Below, one piece after another: positions 1-7,812 of a stretch of 18,285 bases of DNA. Position 1 is the stretch's first letter. Each line of letters opens with the position of its first letter. Source of the stretch: Tannerellaceae bacterium (GTDB taxonomy: Bacteria > Bacteroidota > Bacteroidia > Bacteroidales > Tannerellaceae); NCBI GenBank assembly GCA_031267205.1, contig JAIRZN010000121.1:1-18285 (forward strand). The letters run 5' to 3'. The position numbers and the translations under genes were made by a program. The notes under the pieces were generated by a model. It worked only from the letters and a program-made list of their open reading frames with translations, did not search any database and was not told the origin of the DNA.

Positions 1-149
1 CGTGTACATAATCTTTCATTTTTCTTAATGAATTGGCTAAAACATTTTTCGTAAAAAAACCTCGGAAAATTTGCAGGTATTAGATTTTTCCCCATACCTT
101 CACGGCCGTACAATTATTAATACAATATTATTACTAATCCTCTATTGAA

Positions 150-2699
150 ATGAAGAAGTGTTTTTATCTCATGATGACCCTTGTGTGTATGACCGGTTCC
201 ATCTGTGCAAATCCTGTTCCCCGCATCAAGGGGAGGCTTGTTGAGGCAGGCAGTAACCAACCTATCGACTTCGCCGATATTCTCCTTATGTCGGGGGATA
301 ATGCTACCCCGGCGTATCAATCCCTGCCGGAAAGCGACGGGCGTTTTGTCCTGTCCGACGTGCGCGACGGGACGTATACCTTGCTCGTCAGGCTTATCGG
401 CTTCGACGTATACACGCGCCCGGATATTATCCTCGACGCATCGACTACGACGCTCGACCTGGGCGTGATTGAGATGAAAGCCCTCGAAATCGGGCTGGCC
501 GAAGTGGAAGTCGTCGCCGGCAAAAAACAGATCATCTATAAATTGGACAAGAAGGTGATCGAGGCCTCAGGCAACTTGCTGGCCGGAGGCGGCTCGGCTG
601 TCGACATCCTTGAGAACACACCCTCGATACGCGTCGACGCCGAGGGGGAGGTCTCCTTCCGTGGCAGCAGCGGCTTCGCCGTATACGTCGACGGCAAACC
701 CTCCGTCTTCAGCGGTACGCAGGCCTTGCAACAGATTCCTTCGGGACAGATCGAGAATATCGAAATCATCACCACGCCCTCCGCGCGGCATGACACCGGC
801 GGCGATGTGGGCATCATCAACATCGTCACTAAAAGGGACTCGCGCGAGGGCTTCGGAGGCATGGTCAATGTTGCGGGCAGTACGCTGCTCTCGCGCAACG
901 TCGACTTCCTCGTCAACAGCAGGACGGGCCGTTCGCAGTGGCATTTCGGCGGCAATTGGGCGGACAGGCTGCTCAAGAGCGATTTCGACCAGGATAAGAC
1001 GACGTCAGTCAACGGCCTGTCTACTCATTCGCACTCCTCCGGCCCGCGCTCAAGCAATAACTTCAACTATTCGCTCAAAGGCGGCTGGCTTTATTCGCTC
1101 CCTAATACGTCCTTGTCCGCAGACCTTGAAGGGGGATACGGCGGACGTATACGGCAGGGCGACCTGGACTACTCGGAGGAGCATCCGGATGTGGCGCGGA
1201 TTGATTACTTCAGCCGCGACTATTATCATATCGACGAGACTTACCTGCTCGGCTCCGTCGGCCTCGATCATAACTTCAACGACAGGGGGCACAGGCTGAC
1301 TTCGCTCTTCTACCTCAAGTACGGCGGCGACGCGCTGGAGTATTTCCAGAGCGACCTCTTCGACGGCAACGTAGACCGCAGCCGCCTCGGCAAACCTTAC
1401 GATGTGTTCAAGGATGCCAAGGCGAACTACGAGGCTACCGAGAAACGCGGCTCCAACCTCGCGCCGGCCTCTTCCGGCAGCGCATACGAGGACGATCACC
1501 GCCAGATGGGCCATCGGGCTTACGAGGACGAATACCGCTGGACGGTCCGCGCCAATGTCGACTATGTCTACCCCTACCGCCCGACGGGCCGCATAGAGGC
1601 GGGCTACCAATACTACTCCTACCTCGAAGACGGCGATTACAGCATGGAGTTCTGGAACCCGGAGGAGAAGAAGTTCATCTTCCGAAAGGACGACGCCATA
1701 TACGATAACTTCTTCTACTTCCAGAACGGTATCAACTCGCTCTACGCCATCGTCGCCGACGCTTACAAAGCTTTCTCCTGGCAGGCGGGGCTGAGGGCGG
1801 AACATACACACCGCGTCCTGCGCAGCGATGTGCCGGAGGCCGACCGGACGTACAACGACCTGCACCTCTTCCCCTCCGTGCACCTCGGCCTCACGCTCCC
1901 CGGCGAACAGCAACTGATGGCGTCGTACTCGCGCCGCATCACCCGCCCCGACCTCTTCTACATGGAGCCTTACATCACGTATCGCGACTTCTACTCCGCC
2001 GAGATAGGCAACCCCGACATCCGCAACGAGTTCATCAACTCCTTTGAGCTGAACTATAAGAAGAACGTCGGCAACGCCGCACTCTCCGCCACCGTCTTCC
2101 ACCGCCGCCGCGCCGACAAGATAGAACGCCTGCGTATCCCTTACGAATCGGCTATCCGCGCAGGCGTCACGCTCGACTCGATGGCTAACGTGGGCGACGA
2201 CTATTCGTCGGGCATCGAGTTTAACGGACAGATGCAGGCCACGCGCCGCTGGAACACGGCCGTCAACGGCAGCCTGTACCACTACCGCGTCGTGAACAAG
2301 CTATTGCGGGACGCGCGCGACGAATCGAGCGCGAACTATGATATAACGCTCAACAATGCCCTCGACGCCGGACGCTACACGCGCATACAGCTCGACGCCA
2401 ACTTCGTCGGCCCCTCGGTTACAACGCAGGGACGCACCGACGCCTTCTGGTACGTCAACCTCGCCATCCGCCAACAGTTCCTCAACCGCCGGCTCAGCGG
2501 CACGCTCTCCGTGCGCGACCTCCTACACTCGGCCCGCTACGCAAGCAATATCACAACCGCCGACCTCCGGTCGGTAACGAAGATACGGCCTGCCTATCCG
2601 CTCATAACGCTGACGCTAAGCTATACTTTCAATAACTTCAGGGCTAAAGAACAACAGGCAAAGGAAGACCGCGACCTCTTCGAAGGAACCAGGCACTGA
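150..2699 (+). CDS. TonB-dependent receptor-like outer-membrane beta-barrel protein (OMP_b-brl_3 type)
   Basis: An 849-aa outer-membrane protein. An N-terminal signal peptide (basic MKK, hydrophobic core, likely signal peptidase I cleavage near residue 20, after ICA) precedes a carboxypeptidase-regulatory-like Ig domain at about residues 25-115 (RIKGRLVE, then DGRFVLSDV and YTLLVRLIGF). A TonB-receptor plug follows at about 130-235, with the typical motifs VDILENTPSIRV, FRGSSGFAVYVDGKPS and IENIEIITTPSARHD...GIINIVTK. The rest, rich in alternating aromatic and polar strands, fits a beta-barrel of the OMP_b-brl_3 family (PF14905). Length is normal for that family. No SusD partner is adjacent, so it is not a nutrient-uptake SusC pair, and the substrate is unknown. 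The start ATG at 150 is the one that gives a signal peptide. No clear promoter box is visible in bases 1-149. It is transcribed in the same direction as the menaquinone gene downstream, but a separate promoter candidate there suggests separate units. Confidence 0.85.
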   Translation: MKKCFYLMMTLVCMTGSICANPVPRIKGRLVEAGSNQPIDFADILLMSGDNATPAYQSLPESDGRFVLSDVRDGTYTLLVRLIGFDVYTRPDIILDASTTTLDLGVIEMKALEIGLAEVEVVAGKKQIIYKLDKKVIEASGNLLAGGGSAVDILENTPSIRVDAEGEVSFRGSSGFAVYVDGKPSVFSGTQALQQIPSGQIENIEIITTPSARHDTGGDVGIINIVTKRDSREGFGGMVNVAGSTLLSRNVDFLVNSRTGRSQWHFGGNWADRLLKSDFDQDKTTSVNGLSTHSHSSGPRSSNNFNYSLKGGWLYSLPNTSLSADLEGGYGGRIRQGDLDYSEEHPDVARIDYFSRDYYHIDETYLLGSVGLDHNFNDRGHRLTSLFYLKYGGDALEYFQSDLFDGNVDRSRLGKPYDVFKDAKANYEATEKRGSNLAPASSGSAYEDDHRQMGHRAYEDEYRWTVRANVDYVYPYRPTGRIEAGYQYYSYLEDGDYSMEFWNPEEKKFIFRKDDAIYDNFFYFQNGINSLYAIVADAYKAFSWQAGLRAEHTHRVLRSDVPEADRTYNDLHLFPSVHLGLTLPGEQQLMASYSRRITRPDLFYMEPYITYRDFYSAEIGNPDIRNEFINSFELNYKKNVGNAALSATVFHRRRADKIERLRIPYESAIRAGVTLDSMANVGDDYSSGIEFNGQMQATRRWNTAVNGSLYHYRVVNKLLRDARDESSANYDITLNNALDAGRYTRIQLDANFVGPSVTTQGRTDAFWYVNLAIRQQFLNRRLSGTLSVRDLLHSARYASNITTADLRSVTKIRPAYPLITLTLSYTFNNFRAKEQQAKEDRDLFEGTRH

Positions 2700-2738
2700 C
2701 CTCCGCGCTCTTGCGCCTGCATTTGTTTTTTCGTAAAC

Positions 2739-2769
2739 TTGCCGCGCTTTTGGGAACGATTGATATTTG
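2739..2769 (+). promoter_or_regulatory. candidate Bacteroidetes promoter for the menCE fusion
   Basis: TTG at 2739-2741 and GATATTTG at 2762-2769 are 20 bp apart. The second box matches the Bacteroidetes -7 consensus TAnnTTTG except for its first base. Initiation a few bases downstream (about 2776) would fall after the upstream ATG at 2775. This favours translation from the ATG at 2802. The call rests on one imperfect box and correct spacing only. Confidence 0.3.
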
Positions 2770-2801
2770 CTTATATGACTGATTCGGGTTTAAGATTATC
2801 T

Positions 2802-4787
2802 ATGATTCATCATACGCTGCGCTTCGGCGAGCCTCGAGGGACGTCGCGCGGCGTGTATACGACGCGCGGCGTGTGGTACGTGACGGTATTCGATGGCGGG
2901 CGGTGGGGCGTCGGCGAGTGTGCGCCGTTGCCGAGTCTTAGCTGCGATGACTTGCCGGAGTATGCCTCGATACTCGCCTCGGTTTGCCGTGGCGTCGAGG
3001 AGGCGGGCTGTATTGATGTCGAGGCCGTTCGCCGGTATCCGTCCATATTGTTCGGGTTAGAGACTGCCTTCGGGCATTTGTCGGCGGGCAGCTTCAGGCT
3101 GTGGGATACGCCCTTCTCGCGCGGGGAGCAGGGTATACCGGTCAACGGCCTTGTCTGGATGGGCGGCTATGATGATATGCTCCGCCGTGTAGGGGAGAAG
3201 ATCGAGGGCGGATTCAGGTGCATAAAGCTGAAGGTCGGGGCTATTGACTTCGACAGCGAGCTGGCCTTGCTCAGGCGCATACGGCGGCAGTTTACGGCTT
3301 CCGAATTAGAGCTGCGGCTTGACGCTAACGGGGCCTTTTCGCCTGCGGAAGCCCTTGAGAAGCTTCGACGGCTGTCGGACTTTGACATTCACTCCGTCGA
3401 GCAGCCCGTCCGCGCCGGACAGTGGGACGAGATGGCGCGGCTCGCAGACTTGTCGCCCATACCTGTCGCGCTCGACGAAGAGCTTATCGGGTGCAACAGC
3501 GTCGACGATAAGCGGCGGCTGATCGGCTGCATCCGTCCACAGTACATCGTCCTGAAGCCTTCGCTACACGGCGGATACGCCGGTTGCACGGAATGGATAG
3601 CGGAGGCGCAGGGGAGCGGCGCGGGATGGTGGGTGACGTCGGCCTTAGAGTCTAACGTCGGCCTTAACGCCATCGCCCAGTGGTGCGCCACGCTGCGTAC
3701 GTCGATGCCTCAGGGGCTTGGCACGGGGAGCCTGTTCACCAATAACGTGCGTATGCCTCTGCAGATGCAAGCCTCGACGGATACGCCGCCGGCTCTGTGG
3801 TGGAAGGAGGCGAGGCCGTCGATCTGGGAAGGCGGCCGCGTCGGCGAGGCCCTTACCTCAGGCTCTACCGGCGAGCCGCGCACGTTCGTCATACGCCTGG
3901 AACACGCCGCAGCGAGCGCACGCGCCACATGCAGCGCACTCGGCCTCAAGCGCGGAGACCGCGCCCTGCTGTGCATGCCGCTCGAATACATCGGGGCAAA
4001 GATGATGATAGCGCGCAGCATAGTCGCAGGCCTTGAGCTTATCGTACGCGCTCCGTCGGGCAGACCGCTGGAGGATCCGGCGGATGTCGGAGGCGGCTTC
4101 AGGTTTGCGGCTATGCTGCCGATGCAGGTCTTTAACTCCTTGCAGACGCCTGCGGAGCGCGAACGGCTTATGGCGATAGGTATACTTATCATTGGCGGAG
4201 CCGCCTTAGACAAAACGCTTGAGGAGGAGTTGCGCAGCTTCCCCAACGCGGTTTATTCTACTTACGGAATGACGGAGACGTTGTCGCACATCGCTCTGCG
4301 GAGGCTTAACGGCAGGGAGGCCTCGGCGTATTACAGCCCGCTGGAGGGAGTGCGCGTCTGCCTGTCCGGCGACGGACGCCTGTGCATCGACGCGCCCGCG
4401 GTTACGGACGGGCGCCTGCTGACCAACGACATGGCTTGCGTGCTGCCCGACGGCCGCTTCCGCATCACAGGACGGTGGGATAACGTCATCAACACGGGCG
4501 GCGTCAAGGTGCAGGCCGAAGCCCTGGAGGACAGGCTGCGCGCATCAATGCCCGCAGCGTTCGCCGTCACGTCGATGCCCGACGCACGGCTCGGCGAGGC
4601 CGTCGTGCTGCTCGTAGAGCGTGGCGACTACACGGCGGAGAGCCTGCGCGAGATAGTCCGCTCGCTGCCCTGCGCCTACGAACGCCCGCGCCGCATACGG
4701 CAGGTAACGGCTATCCCCCTGACGGGAAACGGCAAGATTAACCGCGCAGCTTGCAAAGAGCTTGCGCTAACGCACGAAGATATATGA
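2802..4787 (+). CDS. fused o-succinylbenzoate synthase (MenC) / o-succinylbenzoate-CoA ligase (MenE)
   Basis: Two consecutive menaquinone-pathway enzymes in one 661-aa chain. Residues about 1-322 are MenC (enolase superfamily; dehydrates SHCHC to o-succinylbenzoate). KLK with catalytic lysines at 142 and 144, metal ligands Asp174 (LRLDANG), Glu200 (VEQPV) and Asp225 (ALDEE), and Lys252 (VLKPS) are all present. Residues about 325-661 are a short MenE of the ANL adenylate-forming family: TSGSTGEP (352-359), YGMTET (488-493), GRWDNVINTGGVKV (from 557) and the C-terminal LTGNGKINR with catalytic Lys645. Both halves therefore look active. No stop or restart separates them. Start choice: in-frame ATGs lie at 2739, 2775 and 2802. 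I prefer 2802 because the MenC family begins right before the (L)RF..P.GTSRGVY segment and because of the promoter candidate upstream. The stop TGA overlaps the next start as ATGA, implying translational coupling. Confidence 0.88.
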   Translation: MIHHTLRFGEPRGTSRGVYTTRGVWYVTVFDGGRWGVGECAPLPSLSCDDLPEYASILASVCRGVEEAGCIDVEAVRRYPSILFGLETAFGHLSAGSFRLWDTPFSRGEQGIPVNGLVWMGGYDDMLRRVGEKIEGGFRCIKLKVGAIDFDSELALLRRIRRQFTASELELRLDANGAFSPAEALEKLRRLSDFDIHSVEQPVRAGQWDEMARLADLSPIPVALDEELIGCNSVDDKRRLIGCIRPQYIVLKPSLHGGYAGCTEWIAEAQGSGAGWWVTSALESNVGLNAIAQWCATLRTSMPQGLGTGSLFTNNVRMPLQMQASTDTPPALWWKEARPSIWEGGRVGEALTSGSTGEPRTFVIRLEHAAASARATCSALGLKRGDRALLCMPLEYIGAKMMIARSIVAGLELIVRAPSGRPLEDPADVGGGFRFAAMLPMQVFNSLQTPAERERLMAIGILIIGGAALDKTLEEELRSFPNAVYSTYGMTETLSHIALRRLNGREASAYYSPLEGVRVCLSGDGRLCIDAPAVTDGRLLTNDMACVLPDGRFRITGRWDNVINTGGVKVQAEALEDRLRASMPAAFAVTSMPDARLGEAVVLLVERGDYTAESLREIVRSLPCAYERPRRIRQVTAIPLTGNGKINRAACKELALTHEDI

Positions 4788-5302
4788 TGCACCTGGCACG
4801 CAATGCGGCTCTGATGATACGCGGCTTCCAGTCCGGCGATGCGCGCTCGATAGCGGCCGAAGCGGACAATATCAAGATATGGAATAATATGTCGGACAGC
4901 TTCCCCAGCCCCTATACCGAAGAAGAGGCGATGGCTTACATCGAGCGCGCACAGTCGAAATCGCCTGCTCAAGACTTCGCCATCGTCGCCGCAGACAGGG
5001 CGATAGGCGGGATAAGCGTCGCGCCGCTGCAGGGCGTCGAACGCTTCAGCGCAGAGATAGGATACTGGATAGGCGAGAGCTACTGGAATCGCGGCATAGC
5101 CTCGTGGGCCGTCGGCGCCTTCTCGTCATACCTGCTCTCGGAAACGAGCATCGTGCGCCTCGTCGCAATAGTCTACGAATACAACCGGGCCTCGTCGAGG
5201 GTGCTTGAGAAAAACGGCTTCCGCCTTGTCGGCGTGATGCGGAAGGCGGCTTTTAAGAATAATAGCTTCGTGGACATGCTCTACTACGAGCGTTGCGGGT
5301 AG
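4784..5302 (+). CDS. GNAT family N-acetyltransferase, RimJ/RimL-like
   Basis: A 172-aa cytoplasmic acetyltransferase of about the usual length for the family. It opens with the typical IRGFQSGDA segment and carries the acetyl-CoA pyrophosphate-binding region GYWIGESYWNRGIAS (about 93-107). The C-terminal signature follows: YEYNRASSRVLEKNGF (from about 131), then VGVMRK and FVDMLYY. This pattern is seen in RimL-like enzymes acting on protein N-termini or small amines. The actual substrate cannot be read from the sequence. ATG at 4784 overlaps the menCE stop (ATGA), so it is probably translated by re-initiation from the same mRNA. A second ATG follows directly at 4787. A TTG at 4751 would also be in frame but lies inside menCE. 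Its 3' end overlaps the convergent minus-strand gene by 19 bp (5284-5302). There is no evident functional link to menaquinone; conserved adjacency would need checking. Confidence 0.82.
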   Translation: MMHLARNAALMIRGFQSGDARSIAAEADNIKIWNNMSDSFPSPYTEEEAMAYIERAQSKSPAQDFAIVAADRAIGGISVAPLQGVERFSAEIGYWIGESYWNRGIASWAVGAFSSYLLSETSIVRLVAIVYEYNRASSRVLEKNGFRLVGVMRKAAFKNNSFVDMLYYERCG

Positions 5303-6816
5303 TCCCTCGCCTGTATTACCTCGCCGAGCGGCTTGCGAAGGAGCTTGGATTCTATCCAGGCCGTGAAGTCGAATATGTTTAGCAGTTGCCGCTCGTACTT
5401 GTCCTCGTGCAAATCATTGATCTTTTGCAACAGCTTCCTGTGCATATCCATCCTTTGGCTATAAAGTACGGGCAGGTTGTACTTGTTGAGGAAGACGAGT
5501 ATCAGCCGCTCCGTCTGGAAGGAGAACTCGCGCTTTAGCGACAGGCAGCGACGTATGGAGCGCGATTCATGCCTTACGAGATCGAAGTTTCCCGTCTCGT
5601 AATAGATGATCAGCCTCACGAGCCGTATTGTTTTCATCATAGGCATGTACTCGATGTTGCGGTCGAAGACTATGGGGTTTATGATCTTCTTGGCCGTCGC
5701 GTACTCCCTAAGCCCGACGTGCACGAGGGCCGTGTACAGCAGCAGCTCGCATTTGCGGACGGGGTTCAGCAGCGATTGGTTATCGAATAAGCCCTTATAG
5801 CTATCCGCCAGCCGGCGGCATCCTTCGTAATCGCCCTTGTCGAAGAGCGGGAAGAGCTTGTACTGGAAGATGAGGCAAAGGACGTTCGTATTAAACTCAA
5901 GCGAATACGTCGAGAGGCTTTCAAGTTTCCCGATAAAGAAGCCCATCTCTTCGTAGTTCCTTATCGAGCGCAGGTTGCTGAGTATCCCTTCAATGACCGA
6001 GAGGTAATATATCGGCGGATTGGCCCAGAACTGCGTATTGCTTTCAAACAGCAGGGCCAGCTCCCTGAACGAGCGCAGGGCGGACGAGAAATCGCCTACG
6101 CCCATGAGGTAATTGGCCTGGAAAAGCTTATGGTTCTTCATTCCCTCGAAGTTATTCTCCTCGCCCTCCAGTGATGCCGAGATGTAGAGCTCGCTGACCA
6201 TAAGATCGTCCAACTCCTTCTTCTGCTTAGCCGACCTGACGTTGCCTTTATGGATGAGGCGGTATTTGAGGAGGTCGTAGAGGGAGGCTTGCTCGGTTAT
6301 TTTCCTTATGTTTTTAATCATATTCACCTGCTCGTAATGCTTGTGGTACAATTCTTCCTCCGAGATATTAGGGAAATTAAGCCGCAGCATATACTCCAGC
6401 TCCAGCTTGGTGGCTATCAGGAGTATTTCGTACGCCTCGTGCTTACGGGCCTGGGCGACTATCTCCGACAGCATGTCGAAGCACTCGCCGAACATGGAGC
6501 GTTCGTACATGACACGCACCTTCGACAGCTTGCGGAACAGGTCGTAATACGCATCCTTCTTCTTGCGGAGGAGGACGAGCGTATCCAGTATCCTGTCAAA
6601 CAGGTAATGCACCGACATATCGAACGAAGAGCCCTTAGCAGCCTCGCGGTAGGCGTTGCGTAGCGTATCCTCGTCGCTGACAGCCATGCCCGCAATCAGG
6701 CGGTACAAAACCATATAATCCTGCGTCCTCTCCTTGTCCATGGATACCGCAAGATGCTTCTTCTCCGACTTGGTCAACGAATTTATAAGGTAAACCAAAG
6801 AATCCAACCGTTTCAT
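5284..6816 (-). CDS. all-helical TPR-like protein of unknown function, candidate regulator of the adjacent ribose-type operon
   Basis: A 510-aa soluble protein without a signal peptide, membrane segment or recognisable enzyme motif. It starts MKRLDSLVYLINSLTKSEKK and continues as amphipathic helices rich in Leu, Tyr, Lys and Glu (for example SALRSFRELALLF, EEMGFFIGKLESL, ATAKKIINPIVF). The overall look is of TPR-like helical repeats. I see no helix-turn-helix that I would trust. The N-terminal LTKSEKKH style is familiar from unannotated Bacteroidetes proteins. It is divergently placed from the ribokinase/SusCD operon, across the repeat-filled intergenic region. Polysaccharide-utilization and rus loci usually have their regulator at the edge, so a regulatory role (a rusR-like position) is possible, but this is inference from position only. 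A good -7 box (TATATTTG on the minus strand) sits 39 bp upstream of the start. The 3' end overlaps the acetyltransferase gene by 19 bp. Confidence 0.8.
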   Translation of the reverse strand: MKRLDSLVYLINSLTKSEKKHLAVSMDKERTQDYMVLYRLIAGMAVSDEDTLRNAYREAAKGSSFDMSVHYLFDRILDTLVLLRKKKDAYYDLFRKLSKVRVMYERSMFGECFDMLSEIVAQARKHEAYEILLIATKLELEYMLRLNFPNISEEELYHKHYEQVNMIKNIRKITEQASLYDLLKYRLIHKGNVRSAKQKKELDDLMVSELYISASLEGEENNFEGMKNHKLFQANYLMGVGDFSSALRSFRELALLFESNTQFWANPPIYYLSVIEGILSNLRSIRNYEEMGFFIGKLESLSTYSLEFNTNVLCLIFQYKLFPLFDKGDYEGCRRLADSYKGLFDNQSLLNPVRKCELLLYTALVHVGLREYATAKKIINPIVFDRNIEYMPMMKTIRLVRLIIYYETGNFDLVRHESRSIRRCLSLKREFSFQTERLILVFLNKYNLPVLYSQRMDMHRKLLQKINDLHEDKYERQLLNIFDFTAWIESKLLRKPLGEVIQARDYPQRS

Positions 6817-6854
6817 TCTTCCGTCACAGCGCTATTTGAATTTATAAGATTACG

Positions 6855-6886
6855 CAAATATAATACGAAGCTACCGTTCCGGAAAA
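6855..6886 (-). promoter_or_regulatory. candidate promoter of the 510-aa helical protein gene
   Basis: Read on the minus strand, 6862-6855 is TATATTTG, a perfect match to the Bacteroidetes -7 consensus TAnnTTTG. A TTTTC stretch at 6886-6882, 19 bp upstream, is a weak -33 element. The implied transcript starts near 6849, giving a leader of about 33 nt before the ATG at 6816. Confidence 0.5.
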
Positions 6887-6930
6887 GATTACCGCGCTAT
6901 TTAACGCAACTCCGGCGCAGCATCCCCCCG

Positions 6931-6974
6931 CGAAAGCCCTCCGACGGGCGAAATGGGCGGAGAATTTTTTCCCC
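6931..6974. repeat. isolated left unit of the 41-bp repeat
   Basis: This copy begins CGAAAGCCCTCCGACGGGCG and ends in GAATTTTTT, the same layout as the units of the main array. It is cut off from the array by the 179-bp palindrome that starts at 6971. No repeat-like sequence is visible to its left (6887-6930). Confidence 0.7.
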
Positions 6975-7149
6975 TTCGGGAAAGCGTCGACGGCGTTTCG
7001 GCCGTAGGCGTGGCTGCAGTCTTCCCGATTGAGCCGTTACCTTTTTTCACGCGGCGGCAGAGGTGGCTCCTTGCTGCGCAGGGCGGCTTAATCGTGAGAG
7101 CGAAAGCCGCGCCCACGGCCGAAACGCCGTCGATGCTTTCCCGAAGGGG
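6971..7149. repeat. 179-bp imperfect palindrome (45-bp inverted arms) interrupting the repeat array
   Basis: Arms 6971-7015 and 7105-7149 are reverse complements at 42 of 45 positions by hand alignment (core CTTCGGGAAAGC and ACGGCGTTTCGGCCGT). The 89-bp middle adds a further paired block, GATTGAGCCG at 7027-7036 with CGGCTTAATC at 7084-7093 (one mismatch). The arms resemble the array unit in part (GAAAGC, then GACGGCGTTTC), so they may be diverged units in opposite orientation rather than foreign DNA. Array-like sequence lies on both sides, with a broken unit (about 7150-7179) to the right. I see no transposase and no convincing target-site duplication. It lies between the candidate divergent promoters, so it is probably not transcribed from either. 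Confidence 0.8.
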
Positions 7150-7514
7150 AGAAAAGAAAAGGAGGGGAGATTTTTCCCGCGAAAGCCTCCCGACGGGCGA
7201 AAGGGCGAAGAATTTTCCCGCGAAAGCCTCCCGACGGGCGAAGGAGGGGAGAATTTTCCCACGAAAGCCTCCCGACGAGCGTTTGAGGGGATAAATTTTT
7301 AACGAAAGCCTCCCGACGAGCGAAGGAGGGGAGAATTTTTCCACGAAAGCCTCCCGACGGGCGAAGGAGCGGAGAATTTTTTAGCGAAAACCTCCCGACG
7401 GGCGTTTCAGGGGATAAATTTTTGGCGAAAGCCTCCCGACGAGCGTTTCAGGTGATAAATTTTTAGCGAAAGTCTCAAACGCTGCGTTTCAGGGGATAAA
7501 TTTTTAGCGAAAGT

Positions 7515-7533
7515 CTCAAACGCTGCGTTTGAG
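7515..7533. repeat. perfect 9-bp-arm palindrome inside one array unit
   Basis: CTCAAACGC T GCGTTTGAG is a perfect inverted repeat around a single central base. The preceding unit (7467-7507) has the same left arm, but its right arm ends in TTTCAG and so pairs less completely. Other units have only a short CCCG-A-CGGG palindrome at this place. Confidence 0.75.
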
Positions 7534-7630
7534 GGAATAATTTTTTCGCGAAAGCTTCCCGACGGGCGTTTTAGGGAATAATTTTCTGACGAAAGCTTGC
7601 CGACGGGCTATTTGTTAAAGTGTGTTTATA

Positions 7631-7812
7631 CAATTGCTTGCCGACGGGCGTTTGGGGGAATAATCTCTTGACGAAAGCTTGAATTTCCGCTTGTTCGTTA
7701 AATTGTGTTTAGATAATTGCTTGCCGACGGGCGTTTGAGGGAATAATCTCTTGACGAAAGCTTGAATTTCCGCTTGTTCGTTAAATTGTGTTTAGATAAT
7801 TGCTTGCCGACG
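7631..7812. repeat. 83-bp higher-order direct repeat within the array
   Basis: Bases 7631-7729 and 7714-7812 match at 97 of 99 positions by hand count, with an offset of 83 bp. Each period is a pair of 41/42-bp units of two kinds: one starting CGAAAGCTTGAATTTCCGCT, the other starting TAATTGCTTGCCGACG. After 7812 the second copy diverges (CCTGCGGCAGG, then GTGTTAATA). The pair at 7590-7671 is a more diverged version of the same dimer. Confidence 0.88.

Noticed and set aside
81..88. Promoter -7 box TAGATTTT in front of the first gene
   Set aside because: It misses the final G of TAnnTTTG and has no -33 element at proper distance.
1050..2282. Long minus-strand frame (410 codons) inside the outer-membrane protein gene
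   Set aside because: It is a mirror of the GC-rich codon pattern of the real gene: Val/Arg-rich, no domain, no start context.
2701..2730. Intrinsic terminator after the first gene (GCGCTCTTGCGC followed by a T-run)
   Set aside because: The stem is only 4 bp and the T-run begins about ten bases away, so it is too weak to call.
6971..7149. Bidirectional transcription terminator
   Set aside because: It lies upstream of both divergent starts, no transcript is expected to end there, and the 45-bp arms with an 89-bp spacer are far larger than a terminator hairpin.
6901..7344. Repeat-containing small proteins on both strands (Gly/Arg/Ser-rich frames across the array and palindrome)
   Set aside because: A 41-bp period rotates the frame so no constant peptide repeat results. 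Frames end as soon as TAA-rich units begin, and open frames occur on both strands as expected from GC-rich repeats.
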